A DNA stretch of 54,763 nt, taken from IMG/VR virus record IMGVR_UViG_3300049596_000709, positions 1-54,763 of that record. One strand, 5' to 3'. The stretch comes from a virus. Position 1 is the stretch's first letter; each line of letters starts with the position of its first letter. The position numbers and the translations under genes are program-made. This document shows positions 31,657 through 39,029 of the stretch, one piece after another. The notes beneath the pieces are model-generated. The model was not told the origin of the DNA. It did no database searches and saw nothing but the letters and a program-made list of their open reading frames with translations.

Positions 31657-31728
31657 TGCTTCCTCCGTACATATTGTCCTAAGTCATACACGATACTACA
31701 AGTCAACGGAGCTATTGAGTATTTCATT

Positions 31729-31974
31729 CTACTTTTGCTGCCTACGGCGTACCCGCAACATACGTCGCCTTTCGTTTGCAGTCATTCCGCCCCAGACTCC
31801 AAACTCAGTATGGACGAGTGCGTACTCTCTACAGTTGTCAATCACCGCACAGGTAGCGCATACGCTTTTTGCCTTTCGCACCGTAGTACTTTTGTGATCT
31901 TCAAAGAATAGTTCTTGGCGACCAATGCATGCAGCTTTGTCTCTCCAACTCATCAGGTCATTTTCGTCGTTCAT
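31729..31974 (-). CDS. whiB: WhiB-family Fe-S transcription regulator
   Basis: An 81-residue protein with all WhiB hallmarks: four cysteines (AACIG, then CATCAVIDNC), the GVWGGMT turn, and a basic C-terminus (NERRRMLRVRRRQQK). WhiB proteins carry a 4Fe-4S cluster, bind the main sigma factor and change promoter choice. They are confined to actinobacteria and their phages, which is the best host evidence here. The start at 31974 (MNDENDL) is chosen because WhiB proteins have this length and GAAAGAAGA lies upstream; a longer frame is not needed. It could steer host RNA polymerase to the repeated promoters of this arm. Confidence 0.92.
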   Translation of the reverse strand: MNDENDLMSWRDKAACIGRQELFFEDHKSTTVRKAKSVCATCAVIDNCREYALVHTEFGVWGGMTANERRRMLRVRRRQQK

Positions 31975-31997
31975 GTCTATTCTTCTTTCGTTTGCGT

Positions 31998-32585
31998 CTA
32001 TTTTGGAGCAAGTTGGCTTACAATATGGAAAGGTGGTCCTGACCCGGGATCTAGTTTTGCAGCAATTTGTAAAGATTGCCGCACCGCATCTTGAGCCGCA
32101 GACACTTTTGTCATGAGCTTTGGCAATCCGAACGAATGCAGACTGCCTAATGCGTAGTCGCCGCCAGTTCCCAGCGCGTACACACCCGCAGCATCTCGTA
32201 CCCACGAGTAGTCGTCACCAATGACGTAGACAGTTCCATTGACTACCGCAAGAACATCTGATCCGTACTGTGCTTGCTCGTCTTTACCTGACGCTGCGTA
32301 GCCTTGAGCTTCAAAGCACGTCCGCAATGAAGGAATGAATTTGCTAGTCATGTATTTGTCTAGCCGCACTCCAACTAAGTCACCGACTTGTGGTGGAAAG
32401 AATGCGTGCGTAAGGATGTTGATTGCTCGCACATCACCCGCAGCACCGAGAAGAAACTCGCCATTCCTTGCGACCTTTGTTGAACCGCGTGCCATCGTGT
32501 AGCGACGACCATCTTCTTCTGTCACTTGAGAGTCGTAGCCGACTACTGCCCACTTAGGTCCTTGTACGCACACTATGGTTGTCAT
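31998..32585 (-). CDS. Proteasome/HslV-like Ntn hydrolase
   Basis: A 195-residue protein. It starts MTTIVCVQGPKWAVVGYDSQ; removal of Met would expose Thr as an N-terminal nucleophile, and the following Asp is the equivalent of the catalytic Asp17 of proteasome beta-type subunits. KVARNGEFLLGAAGDVRA matches the Lys33 region and the GxxG turn of that fold, and the length is close to HslV and Anbu. It would cut peptide bonds, probably as a ring. A virus-coded proteasome-like enzyme between WhiB and a KOW-like gene is unusual. Fold call from motif spacing only. Confidence 0.68.
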   Translation of the reverse strand: MTTIVCVQGPKWAVVGYDSQVTEEDGRRYTMARGSTKVARNGEFLLGAAGDVRAINILTHAFFPPQVGDLVGVRLDKYMTSKFIPSLRTCFEAQGYAASGKDEQAQYGSDVLAVVNGTVYVIGDDYSWVRDAAGVYALGTGGDYALGSLHSFGLPKLMTKVSAAQDAVRQSLQIAAKLDPGSGPPFHIVSQLAPK

Positions 32586-32591
32586 TGAGTA

Positions 32592-32930
32592 CTACCTTAC
32601 TATGTCAACGATGCTTGTCGGTACACTGATACTCGACGACTCTACTTTCCCATCTGACGAATAGCGGACAAATCGTCCTACTGGATTGTCCAATTTGACC
32701 AGCAACTTTTTCTGCTTCAAGCCTACAACTACCCCTGTGGCTCCTTGTAAGTACTGTGTACCGCATAGGCTATTGAATACGACCTTGTCGCCTACGCCAT
32801 AGTCTTTGATAGTTCTTGACTGCCGCGTGACTCGGAGTCGCTCTGTTAGAGCTTTCTCTATGTCCGCTAACGTACTGTCGTATACCCCGAGCGATATGTG
32901 GCGTATGACTGTTTCTTCTGCTGATGTCAT
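32592..32930 (-). CDS. KOW/SH3-like small protein
   Basis: A 112-residue protein. The ATG at 32930 overlaps the stop of the XRE-like gene (ATGA). The C-terminal half reads GVGDKVVFNSLCGTQYLQGA then TGVVVGLKQKKLLVKLDN, a KOW-like beta barrel. KOW modules bind RNA, ribosomes or RNA polymerase. The N-terminal half is helical (LADIEKALTERLRV). Six nt separate it from the Ntn hydrolase. Confidence 0.6.
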   Translation of the reverse strand: MTSAEETVIRHISLGVYDSTLADIEKALTERLRVTRQSRTIKDYGVGDKVVFNSLCGTQYLQGATGVVVGLKQKKLLVKLDNPVGRFVRYSSDGKVESSSISVPTSIVDIVR

Positions 32931-33136
32931 TCTGGTTTGTCCTCTGTTAGTTCTTTGACGGCGGCTGTGATCTTTCTGATGTCCGCATTGTTGCATGTCA
33001 TCGGGTCAACCGTGAACTTCTTTACCATTCTCGGTTTGATCCCTGCAGCTTCTGCTACTTTCTCGATGCCCAGTTTCTTGGCCGTATGACCAATCTCCTT
33101 GAGTCCTTCAAGAACCGTGTCTACGTAATGTGCCAC
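32927..33136 (-). CDS. XRE/Cro-like DNA-binding protein
   Basis: A 69-residue protein with a GTG start at 33136, set by the CAGGAGGA ribosome site 6-7 nt upstream; the longer frame begins inside the promoter motif. The core LGIEKVAEAAGIKPRMVKKF and then DIRKITAAVKEL looks like an XRE helix-turn-helix. It heads an operon of about eight genes that includes a KOW protein, the Ntn hydrolase and WhiB. The promoter motif at 33168 lies just upstream and may be its own target. Confidence 0.68.
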   Translation of the reverse strand: MAHYVDTVLEGLKEIGHTAKKLGIEKVAEAAGIKPRMVKKFTVDPMTCNNADIRKITAAVKELTEDKPE

Positions 33137-33243
33137 AGCGTGTCCTCCTGTTGTTGTTGATAGTACTATTATACAATCCTTAGATTGTAAGTCCAACCTC
33201 GAGTCTTATCACAGTAAGAACTTATCGAGGTCGGGACATTAGA

Positions 33244-33759
33244 TCAGCAAATTGAGAAGCCACCGCTTTGCGCAAGAAACTCTGCGAACTCTTCAACGTT
33301 CTCTGCTGAGAATGGATACGAAGCTTCCCACGAAGCAACCTTGCCTTCGCCACCGCAACCATTGCAAGTGCCGTGCGTGCGGCCAAGTAAGACGGCAAGC
33401 GCTTCTTCCAGTTGCTTAGCAGGCATTCCAAATTCTTCGCCTACTTTGTCAGTGCGGATCCCAGTCGTACCGCAATACGCGCAGTCTGTTTGTGGCAACT
33501 CCGCGATGTGTTTGTTGTATTTGTCTTCGTATTCAAAGGTGTGCCCAGTTGCAAGGCACTCTTTTAGAATAGCGCTGAGTTCTTGTGCGCCATCTTCGTC
33601 TAATCCATCGCCACCATTAGTGTCGCCATCGACTTCACCGCATAGTGCCGGAGCTACTTCAAGACAGTAGTTCCACAGTGGTCTCCACCACCAAACATTA
33701 TTGCGAAAGTACTCGCCTTTTTCTGACGTAGCATTTCTTCCGTACACATCCATTCCCAT
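33244..33759 (-). CDS. Conserved hypothetical protein with CxxC pairs
   Basis: A 171-residue protein. The N-terminus, MGMDVYGRNATSEKGEYFRN followed by NVWWWRPLWNY, is a strongly conserved block seen in phage and bacterial proteins of unknown function. The middle has CAYCGTTG and CNGCGGEGK, a pair of zinc-ribbon-like turns resembling a DnaJ-type CxxCxGxG half. It ends GGFSIC. Promoter near 33818. Confidence 0.65.
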   Translation of the reverse strand: MGMDVYGRNATSEKGEYFRNNVWWWRPLWNYCLEVAPALCGEVDGDTNGGDGLDEDGAQELSAILKECLATGHTFEYEDKYNKHIAELPQTDCAYCGTTGIRTDKVGEEFGMPAKQLEEALAVLLGRTHGTCNGCGGEGKVASWEASYPFSAENVEEFAEFLAQSGGFSIC

Positions 33760-33837
33760 AGCTTAGTCCTTTGTCGTTTGTCGTTGTTGTTGTCTTACCG
33801 TAAAGGTTGACAGGATTATAATAACATCCCTAGAAAA

Positions 33838-34017
33838 TTAGCCAGCCTTGTAATTTGCATTAGTCGGGTGGCGATGCTTACTGCCAGCGAGTTCTGCTTT
33901 CTTTTGCAAAGAGCACTCTGCGAGAGTGCCATAGCCGCGCATAACTAATACGAAGGCCACTGCTGGAAGCGTCGCGAGCGCGAGCTTTGCAGCCGTGCTT
34001 ATCTCTAATGCTTCCAT
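33838..34017 (-). CDS. Small membrane protein (59 residues)
   Basis: Starts MEALEISTAAKLALATLPAV at 34017, one base after the stop of the 34-residue gene. One membrane helix (LALATLPAVAFVLVMRG) is followed by a basic tail (KKAELAGSKHRH). A longer frame to 34056 overlaps the upstream gene and is not preferred. The paired tiny membrane genes could be a holin-type set or superinfection factors; unproven. Confidence 0.52.
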   Translation of the reverse strand: MEALEISTAAKLALATLPAVAFVLVMRGYGTLAECSLQKKAELAGSKHRHPTNANYKAG

Positions 34018-34018
34018 G

Positions 34019-34123
34019 CTATTTTGTCCGACGCTTGCTAATTGCCATTCCACCAAGCAAGAAGACTGTCAAAGCCCATGCCACTGATGCCACTGTGTTA
34101 TCAAATGATACTACAAATTCCAT
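34019..34123 (-). CDS. Tiny membrane protein (34 residues)
   Basis: MEFVVSFDNTVASVAWALTV then FLLGGMAISKRRTK: one membrane helix with a basic end. The ATG follows GGAAGGAAAC, a strong ribosome site. It lies under the promoter variant at 34153. Too short for most callers; support comes from the ribosome site and clean hydrophobic pattern. Confidence 0.52.
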   Translation of the reverse strand: MEFVVSFDNTVASVAWALTVFLLGGMAISKRRTK

Positions 34124-34171
34124 TTTGGTTTCCTTCCATGTTGTTATTAGCTACTTTATCATCCCAAGAAG

Positions 34172-34345
34172 CTAGAACCGAGCTTTTAGCCCATGTTCCT
34201 TTTTGATTGAAAGTAGGGTCTGAACCTGGCTGCTTGTAAGGTACCCAAGTCGATTGAAGTGAATTGCCATCTTTTTGCAGAAAGGATACGTATTCTGGTA
34301 TCCCTCCGCGAAGTCAATTGCTTTGTCTAGGTCCGCGTTGTTCAT
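34172..34345 (-). CDS. Small helical protein, leaderless (57 residues)
   Basis: MNNADLDKAIDFAEGYQNTY and then LGYLTSSQVQTLLSIKKEHG. The ATG at 34345 begins exactly 6 nt after TATAAT of the motif at 34352, so the first transcribed base should be the A of ATG. No ribosome site exists. The upstream longer frame is rejected on that ground. No family recognised, though the pattern resembles small phage proteins seen next to zinc ribbons. Confidence 0.6.
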   Translation of the reverse strand: MNNADLDKAIDFAEGYQNTYPFCKKMAIHFNRLGYLTSSQVQTLLSIKKEHGLKARF

Positions 34346-34368
34346 AGTATCATTATACAATCCTGAGT

Positions 34369-35064
34369 TTACGGCGCGATACGAGCGTTTTGTTCCCACG
34401 CCGCAAACGTAACCGGCATCACAGGCGACGCAAGTTCGCACACCGCATTAGCGTACTCACGAATATCGCGTTGCGCGGACTCGTGCTGTCTCAGCGACAA
34501 AAAGTTCATGAGCGAGCGCGCATTTACTGTCCAATAGAATTGTGTATACATTGAGACAGGTAGAACCGCTCGAGCAAGTTCTTTTGCTACGCCACGAACT
34601 ATCATGTGCTGGTACGCTTCGTACGCTTGCTCATTGTTTTTTTGAATGAGTTCTACAGTCTCACGAGACAATTCAGCATCTACAGGCTCAAAGCGATATG
34701 CGCCTGGCTTGCCGACTTGCGTCCTAACATCACTTTCAGCCGGCACGAAGAACTCATTTGGAACTTCTGAGTACCGCGCGCTAAACTCATTGAATGATCC
34801 AATACGGTGACGAAACCACTCACGAGCAACAAAGACCGGGCACTTGACATGGAAGCGAAAAGCGTTGTGCTCAAACGGAGTTCCATGACGCTCCCGCATG
34901 AGAAAGTTGACAAGACCTTTGTCAACCTCTGACATTGCTATCCATTCGTTCTCTTGCTTTTGCTTTGCAAACGACACTCGGGCCGCATTGACGACAGACA
35001 TGTCGTCTGCCATCGCTGCGTCCAAGCGAACGAATCCTCCGCCAACGTTGATTAGCTCTTTCAT
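34369..35064 (-). CDS. thyX: Flavin-dependent thymidylate synthase ThyX
   Basis: A 231-residue protein with the ThyX signature: FRHRIGSFNEFSARYSEV near residue 80-95, which fits RHRxxSxxxxSxRY. The preceding RHGTPFEHNAFRFHVKCPVF and the later LPVSMYTQFYWTVNARSLMNFL and LRQHESAQRDIREYA blocks are also typical. ThyX makes dTMP from dUMP using FADH2 and methylene-tetrahydrofolate, feeding phage DNA synthesis. The gene follows a 59-residue gene directly (TAAATG), which puts both under the motif at 35277. Confidence 0.95.
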   Translation of the reverse strand: MKELINVGGGFVRLDAAMADDMSVVNAARVSFAKQKQENEWIAMSEVDKGLVNFLMRERHGTPFEHNAFRFHVKCPVFVAREWFRHRIGSFNEFSARYSEVPNEFFVPAESDVRTQVGKPGAYRFEPVDAELSRETVELIQKNNEQAYEAYQHMIVRGVAKELARAVLPVSMYTQFYWTVNARSLMNFLSLRQHESAQRDIREYANAVCELASPVMPVTFAAWEQNARIAP

Positions 35065-35244
35065 TTAGTAGCGAATACCCGCTACGTCAAACGCTTTCAA
35101 TGTTGCTTCAATTGACTCATGGTTTTCCCGCAGGTACTCACGGACTTCTTCTGACTCTGCTTTTAGCTCATTTGCTTTTGCGACGATTGCGTAAAGTCTA
35201 CGCTCGGCCGCTCGTGTGTTTCTGATGTGTCTACTTTTTAGCAT
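35065..35244 (-). CDS. Small coiled-coil protein upstream of thyX (59 residues)
   Basis: MLKSRHIRNTRAAERRLYAI, then a Glu/Lys-rich helix (KANELKAESEEVREYLREN) and FDVAGIRY. Almost wholly alpha-helical by pattern. Ribosome site AAAGGAAAC precedes the ATG at 35244. Its stop abuts the thyX ATG, so the two are co-translated. No family recognised. Confidence 0.6.
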   Translation of the reverse strand: MLKSRHIRNTRAAERRLYAIVAKANELKAESEEVREYLRENHESIEATLKAFDVAGIRY

Positions 35245-35298
35245 GTGTTTCCTTTTGTCGTTGTGTTGATAAGACCATTATACAATCCTTAGTTAGAG

Positions 35299-35538
35299 CT
35301 ACGACCAGACTTCTTCTCTGATTGTCCAACCTTGCTTGGCAATCTTTTTGCGAAAGTGGTTCCAACCGCGTGACTCAATCTCTTCATCTTCTTCAATGTC
35401 TTCGTCTGTGCACCAATTGATTCGTCCTTCCGTGAGGGACTCTCCAGTCAGTACGTCAGTGACTTCGAACGCTATACCGCATGAGGTATGGACGATGAGG
35501 TCTACTTGTTTGATGTCTTTTGTCTTTGTTGTTTCCAT
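35299..35538 (-). CDS. Acidic hypothetical protein, leaderless (79 residues)
   Basis: METTKTKDIKQVDLIVHTSC opens the protein; the C-terminal half has IEEDEEIESRGWNHFRKKI. The ATG at 35538 lies exactly 6 nt after TATAAT of the motif at 35545 and has no ribosome site. Function unknown. Confidence 0.6.
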   Translation of the reverse strand: METTKTKDIKQVDLIVHTSCGIAFEVTDVLTGESLTEGRINWCTDEDIEEDEEIESRGWNHFRKKIAKQGWTIREEVWS

Positions 35539-35556
35539 AAGATTATTATACAATCC

Positions 35557-35727
35557 CTAGAGACCGTACCGCCGTAGCACTTCGCTGGCTACAGCTGGGT
35601 GGCAATCCACAACGATGCTGCGGACCACGTCTCCTGTGAGGTCTTCAAGGCTAAGGTGTGGGTAGTCGGACTGGGCGTCCATGATCCCAACTTCGATCTC
35701 TTCCATGATGTCATTTACTGTTCTCAT
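35557..35727 (-). CDS. Small hypothetical protein (56 residues)
   Basis: MRTVNDIMEEIEVGIMDAQS, ending EVLRRYGL. Its TAG stop is the TAG of the next promoter motif (35545-35560), so coding end and promoter share bases. Ribosome site AAAAGGAC precedes the ATG at 35727. No family recognised. Confidence 0.58.
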   Translation of the reverse strand: MRTVNDIMEEIEVGIMDAQSDYPHLSLEDLTGDVVRSIVVDCHPAVASEVLRRYGL

Positions 35728-35773
35728 TGTTGTCCTTTTGTTTTGGCTGATAAGACAATTATACAATCCGCAG

Positions 35774-35983
35774 CTATCCAAACATCTCTGCCCAGCACTC
35801 GGGGTGAGTGCCAGTCATTAGCTGCTCCCGGAGTTCTTTGCTGAGGTCTGGGAAAGCCTCTTGGATTAGCGCGCCTGAGCTGCGTTTGAATAAGCCCGCG
35901 TTGGGCACTTCAACTTCGCCTTTATACCCGCAATGCGAGCACCGCCGAGTTTCTATTTTTGAGTAAAATGTGGTTGTCATCAT
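35774..35983 (-). CDS. Zinc-ribbon-like protein (69 residues)
   Basis: MMTTTFYSKIETRRCSHCGY then KGEVEVPNAG, with a later HPEC (THPECWAEMFG): CSHCGY plus HxxC could complete one zinc site. Related by layout to other phage zinc ribbons of the form CxxC...C. Promoter motif at 36007. Confidence 0.6.
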   Translation of the reverse strand: MMTTTFYSKIETRRCSHCGYKGEVEVPNAGLFKRSSGALIQEAFPDLSKELREQLMTGTHPECWAEMFG

Positions 35984-36045
35984 TGTCCCTTCGTTGCTAT
36001 GTAGTTATTATACAATCCGTAGAACCTTACCGCGCTGTTACCTAA

Positions 36046-36303
36046 TTAGATAACATCGATTAGTAAAGGGACCGCATGACGAAGTGCTGTGTCAATGTGC
36101 GCATCGTTGTACGTATCTTTGCTGAACGAGAATCCACGATAGACTGCTGTCCAGTATAGATCCCAGCGATAGCGCACGTTGGCATCTTTGCACCGCAACT
36201 CTCCTTTAGCGTAGCTGGTGAGATGCGCGTCACGCAACGCCTTAGTGTCTAGCGGCGCGAGAGCAAAGATCAAATTGTCTAGGTCTTTTGGCGATACTTT
36301 CAT
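36046..36303 (-). CDS. Hypothetical protein (85 residues)
   Basis: MKVSPKDLDNLIFALAPLDT, then a basic/aromatic centre (RYRWDLYWTAVYRGFSF). The ATG at 36303 follows an AAAAGGACAG site; the 125-residue frame starting further up runs through the promoter and is rejected. Mostly helical. No family recognised. Confidence 0.57.
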   Translation of the reverse strand: MKVSPKDLDNLIFALAPLDTKALRDAHLTSYAKGELRCKDANVRYRWDLYWTAVYRGFSFSKDTYNDAHIDTALRHAVPLLIDVI

Positions 36304-36349
36304 TTTCTGTCCTTTTGTCGTTGCTGTTGATAGTTCAATTATACAATCC

Positions 36350-36541
36350 CTAGTCAGCGCGTGGGAATGCGATGATCTCTGCTGAAGGCGCTTCTGGAAT
36401 CTCGTTGACACTGAGCACATCAATTGATGTCGGCTCGAGAGTCTGCTCGATGAAAGACCATGCTCGTTCGGCTACTTGCTCCTCAATGCCGCTGTCTTCT
36501 TCAGTGACACGAAAGACTACGTGAACTTCGTACTCAGTCAT
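36350..36541 (-). CDS. Hypothetical protein (63 residues)
   Basis: MTEYEVHVVFRVTEEDSGIE, a beta-alpha pattern (EVHVVFRV, then EQVAERAWSFIEQTL, then SIDVLSVNEI) resembling a small ferredoxin-like fold. The TAG stop is the TAG of the motif at 36338. Function unknown. Confidence 0.57.
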   Translation of the reverse strand: MTEYEVHVVFRVTEEDSGIEEQVAERAWSFIEQTLEPTSIDVLSVNEIPEAPSAEIIAFPRAD

Positions 36542-36590
36542 GAGTTGTCCTTGTCATTCGTTGATAGTTCAATTATATCTTCTTTAGAAC

Positions 36591-36911
36591 TTATAGCCCG
36601 AGCGACGCTACCTGCTCGGCTGTCAGTCCCACAGTCTCGCCTTCATCGTCCGCGCCACCAGTGATGACCACTGTTCCGACGATGTAGTCAGTACCCGCAC
36701 CGAAAGTGCGATCCCACAGGAGCTGAGCAAATGGATTATGCTCGAGACCCATCATTTTGCCTTCTTCGTTGCACCACAAGGTTACGTCGTCGGCTATGTC
36801 TACCGCTTGGACGTATCCGCCGACCGCAGCTTGCATTTGCTCAAGTGAGCGCACTGAGATGTCTAATGTGGACACGTGTCCCTGTGTGTCAATTACCATT
36901 GCTGTCTTCAT
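36591..36911 (-). CDS. DUF3846-like protein
   Basis: A 106-residue protein with the DUF3846 layout: LEQMQAAVGGYVQAVDIADD, then CNEEGKMMGLEHNPFA, then YIVGTVVITGG. In this family a VGG-Y strand, the NEEGK-GL core and a late G-V-I-G strand are conserved. It is common in actinophages and related to defence-island and mobile-element ORFs; function unknown. Promoter at 36955. Confidence 0.72.
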   Translation of the reverse strand: MKTAMVIDTQGHVSTLDISVRSLEQMQAAVGGYVQAVDIADDVTLWCNEEGKMMGLEHNPFAQLLWDRTFGAGTDYIVGTVVITGGADDEGETVGLTAEQVASLGL

Positions 36912-36971
36912 TTTGTTGTGTGTCCTTTTTTCAGTTGTTGTTGTTGATAAGATTATTATACAATCCTTAGT

Positions 36972-37199
36972 TCAAATATCAAGCTTCCAATCGATCTCAT
37001 CTATTGGTAGCCACCCAAGCCACTGTGTCTTTGGCGACCGCAACAATAGTTCGCCAGGTCTGGCGTGTGCATTGTCAAAGAACTCAAAGACTGGTCCACC
37101 TTCTTTCACGCGATTGCGCGTGCGCTTTGTGGCAGTGTTGTTGACTTTTATGATTGCCTTGCCCATGGCTGGGCCGGGCGCCGCAGTTGCTTCTTCCAT
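36972..37199 (-). CDS. Hypothetical protein (75 residues)
   Basis: MEEATAAPGPAMGKAIIKVN then a basic stretch (TKRTRNRVKEGG) and an aromatic end (WLGWLPIDEIDWKLDI). The start could be at the internal Met (MGKAII). A small nucleic-acid-binding protein is possible from the charge pattern, but no family is recognised. Promoter motif at 37235. Confidence 0.52.
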   Translation of the reverse strand: MEEATAAPGPAMGKAIIKVNNTATKRTRNRVKEGGPVFEFFDNAHARPGELLLRSPKTQWLGWLPIDEIDWKLDI

Positions 37200-37263
37200 T
37201 TTGTTATCTGTCCTTCGTCGTTGTTGATAAGATTATTATATCATCCATAGATCTTGAGCGCCA

Positions 37264-37425
37264 TTACGCCCACCGGGATTTGTCCCGGCAGGCTTTGCGA
37301 GCCGCAACTCGCTTTTTGTTCGGGATCGTTTGCGCCCGCAAGCGGCCGCCATCCGCGAAGCCTTGGCGATCGACTTCGTCCCATTTTGCGATTGTTCGCT
37401 TTTTTTGTTTTGTTGTTGTCCTCAT
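37264..37425 (-). CDS. Small very basic protein (53 residues)
   Basis: MRTTTKQKKRTIAKWDEVDR, later NKKRVAARKACRDKSRWA: about a third Lys/Arg. The ATG at 37425 is 7 nt from TATAAT of the motif at 37433, so it is probably leaderless. Likely binds nucleic acid. Other frames over this stretch are shadows. Confidence 0.55.
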   Translation of the reverse strand: MRTTTKQKKRTIAKWDEVDRQGFADGGRLRAQTIPNKKRVAARKACRDKSRWA

Positions 37426-37462
37426 GTAGACTATTATACAATCCTGAGTTTCCGCTCGAGGC

Positions 37463-37696
37463 TTATAAGGCCGCAACCTCCTCGCGGATTCCGTTGAGGG
37501 CGAGTGCGAATGCCAGGATGTCGTCGTCGTTGCTGAGGACTTCGGTAATTTTGTCCAAGCGGATTGTGAATTCGTCTTGGGCGAGTTCGTTCCCAATCAG
37601 GTAGGTGGACTCGTAGACCGCGCTGAATGTATCAGAGAAGTCGATGCTGTCCTTGATACGGTCGATTGCTGCGAGCAGGGTTTCTTTCGTGTTCAT
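37463..37696 (-). CDS. Hypothetical protein (77 residues)
   Basis: MNTKETLLAAIDRIKDSIDF, then helical throughout (YLIGNELAQDEFTIRLDKIT, DDDILAFALALNGIREEVAAL). Ribosome site GAAAGAGGA precedes the ATG at 37696. No family recognised. Promoter motif at 37729. Confidence 0.57.
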   Translation of the reverse strand: MNTKETLLAAIDRIKDSIDFSDTFSAVYESTYLIGNELAQDEFTIRLDKITEVLSNDDDILAFALALNGIREEVAAL

Positions 37697-37774
37697 TTTT
37701 CCTCTTTCGTCGTTGTGGGTATGAGACCATTATACAATCCACAGTTTTCGCCCCTGTGGAAGCGTGATCGCAGA

Positions 37775-37927
37775 TTACGGTGTCGTAACGTAATCGTTGA
37801 TGTCAAAGTTTTTTGGGTTGACGGAATGGATTGCGGAATTGTATACGGATTCGTAAGCGGAATACGGATCGGGTGCGGACACTGTTTGTGGGGCGGATGG
37901 TGGAATTGTTACGGTGTATGTTGTCAT
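37775..37927 (-). CDS. 50-residue protein, paralogue B, leaderless
   Basis: MTTYTVTIPPSAPQTVSAPD ... NPKNFDINDYVTTP, the partner of the protein at 28794-28946. The ATG lies exactly 6 nt after TATAAT of the motif at 37934. Both copies keep the first residues, the DPY-AYE core and the NPK-FDI end, while the rest differs, which indicates selection on the protein. Confidence 0.65.
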   Translation of the reverse strand: MTTYTVTIPPSAPQTVSAPDPYSAYESVYNSAIHSVNPKNFDINDYVTTP

Positions 37928-37963
37928 GTAATCATTATACAATCCTTAGAATTGTTAAACCTC

Positions 37964-38212
37964 TTAGGCCGTAGCCCGCTCGAGGATATCCTCAACCTCA
38001 AGTTCCCAAAGGCCCGCAAGTGATGAGAGATCCTCTCGGCTGAAGGTCAACTCAAAGATCGGCCATCCACCGGTGTGCGACGGGCGGGCTTCAAGAAGCG
38101 TGATCTTCACTGAAGGTACGGCTTTCTGAATGTCGGCCAATACATCTTGAAGCGTCTCGTCTTCTTTGGTTCCGCCCCAGGTAATTGATTCACAAATTGT
38201 CACTGTTTCCAT
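37964..38212 (-). CDS. Hypothetical protein (82 residues)
   Basis: METVTICESITWGGTKEDET, then LQDVLADIQKAVPSVKITLL and GWPIFELTFSREDLSSLAGL: a beta-alpha-beta pattern. Ribosome site AAAAGGAC before the ATG at 38212. Function unknown. Promoter motif at 38244. Confidence 0.57.
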   Translation of the reverse strand: METVTICESITWGGTKEDETLQDVLADIQKAVPSVKITLLEARPSHTGGWPIFELTFSREDLSSLAGLWELEVEDILERATA

Positions 38213-38268
38213 GGTTGTCCTTTTGTCATTTGCTGATAAGATTATTATACAATCCTTAGATTCAACGA

Positions 38269-38454
38269 TCAGCCCTCCCGCAGAATCTTGTCATATTCTT
38301 TGGCCCATTCCACACCCGCCGCGTGACCTTTATCATTTACCAGACCTAACCAGCATCCCAACATTATATCATTATCCCACGATAACACTTCCGCTAATTC
38401 TTCTTCCGAACAATTAACTTCCACTTCACCTTTACCCCATTTTACCTTTACCAT
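38269..38454 (-). CDS. Small hypothetical protein (61 residues)
   Basis: MVKVKWGKGEVEVNCSEEEL, then AEVLSWDNDIMLGCWLGLVN. The ATG at 38454 follows GGAGAGATT; the longer frame starts inside the motif. Local sequence is notably rich in A and C on the coding strand compared with neighbours, which may mark recent acquisition. No family recognised. Confidence 0.55.
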   Translation of the reverse strand: MVKVKWGKGEVEVNCSEEELAEVLSWDNDIMLGCWLGLVNDKGHAAGVEWAKEYDKILREG

Positions 38455-38570
38455 AATCTCTCCTTGATTTGTAGGTATGAGACTATTATACAATCCTTAG
38501 TTTCCAGAATGGAAGGCTTTGAACCAAGAACCCGCTCGAGGTATCGCAGCCTTCCCGCCGGAGTGATTAC

Positions 38571-38822
38571 CTAGACCGCGTACGCGACCTGGTAACCCCG
38601 ATCTTGCTTTGACCGCACCTTGGTATAGGCGGCCGCAAGGGCGTGTTGGTGGCTTCTGTAGGTCACGACTGAACTTTGTCGTTGCGCCTTCTCTGCCATT
38701 CCCCACTCGCATACGAGAGTCATTCCAGTGACGGTGACCTCGTACACTTTCTTTTTGTTGCTCTGACCGCGTCCCATTGGGCCGGAGTCACTTGTCTTGA
38801 GTAAGCACCATTTGGTGTTCAT
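38571..38822 (-). CDS. WGR-like protein, copy 2
   Basis: An 83-residue protein: YEVTVTGMTLVCEWGMAEKA, RQSSVVTY, HALAAAYTKVRSKQDRGYQV. Same frame and length as copies 1 and 3, with its own promoter (38853) and ribosome site GAAGGGAC. See 27971-28222 for the family. The three copies are scattered over 25 kb and are not tandem, so they spread or were kept separately. Confidence 0.7.
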   Translation of the reverse strand: MNTKWCLLKTSDSGPMGRGQSNKKKVYEVTVTGMTLVCEWGMAEKAQRQSSVVTYRSHQHALAAAYTKVRSKQDRGYQVAYAV

Positions 38823-38869
38823 TTGATTTGTCCCTTCGTCGTTGATAAGATTATTATAACATCCTTAGA

Positions 38870-38980
38870 TTACCACCGGGCCTTTGGAGCCCAGTGGTAG
38901 AAGTGGCGGCCAACTTGGATCCCTTTGCGGATTCCCTGCTGGCGTGATATTTTGATTCCGAGTTTGATTGCCCTGATCAT
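38870..38980 (-). CDS. Tiny basic protein (36 residues)
   Basis: MIRAIKLGIKISRQQGIRKG then IQVGRHFYHWAPKARW. About a third basic residues. ATG at 38980 follows GAAGGGACAC. The longer frame reaches through the promoter motif at 39011 and is rejected. Existence rests on the ribosome site and its place between two motif copies. Confidence 0.45.
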   Translation of the reverse strand: MIRAIKLGIKISRQQGIRKGIQVGRHFYHWAPKARW

Positions 38981-39029
38981 CGTGTGTCCCTTCGTTGTAG
39001 GTATGAGATTATTATAACATCCCGAGTTT

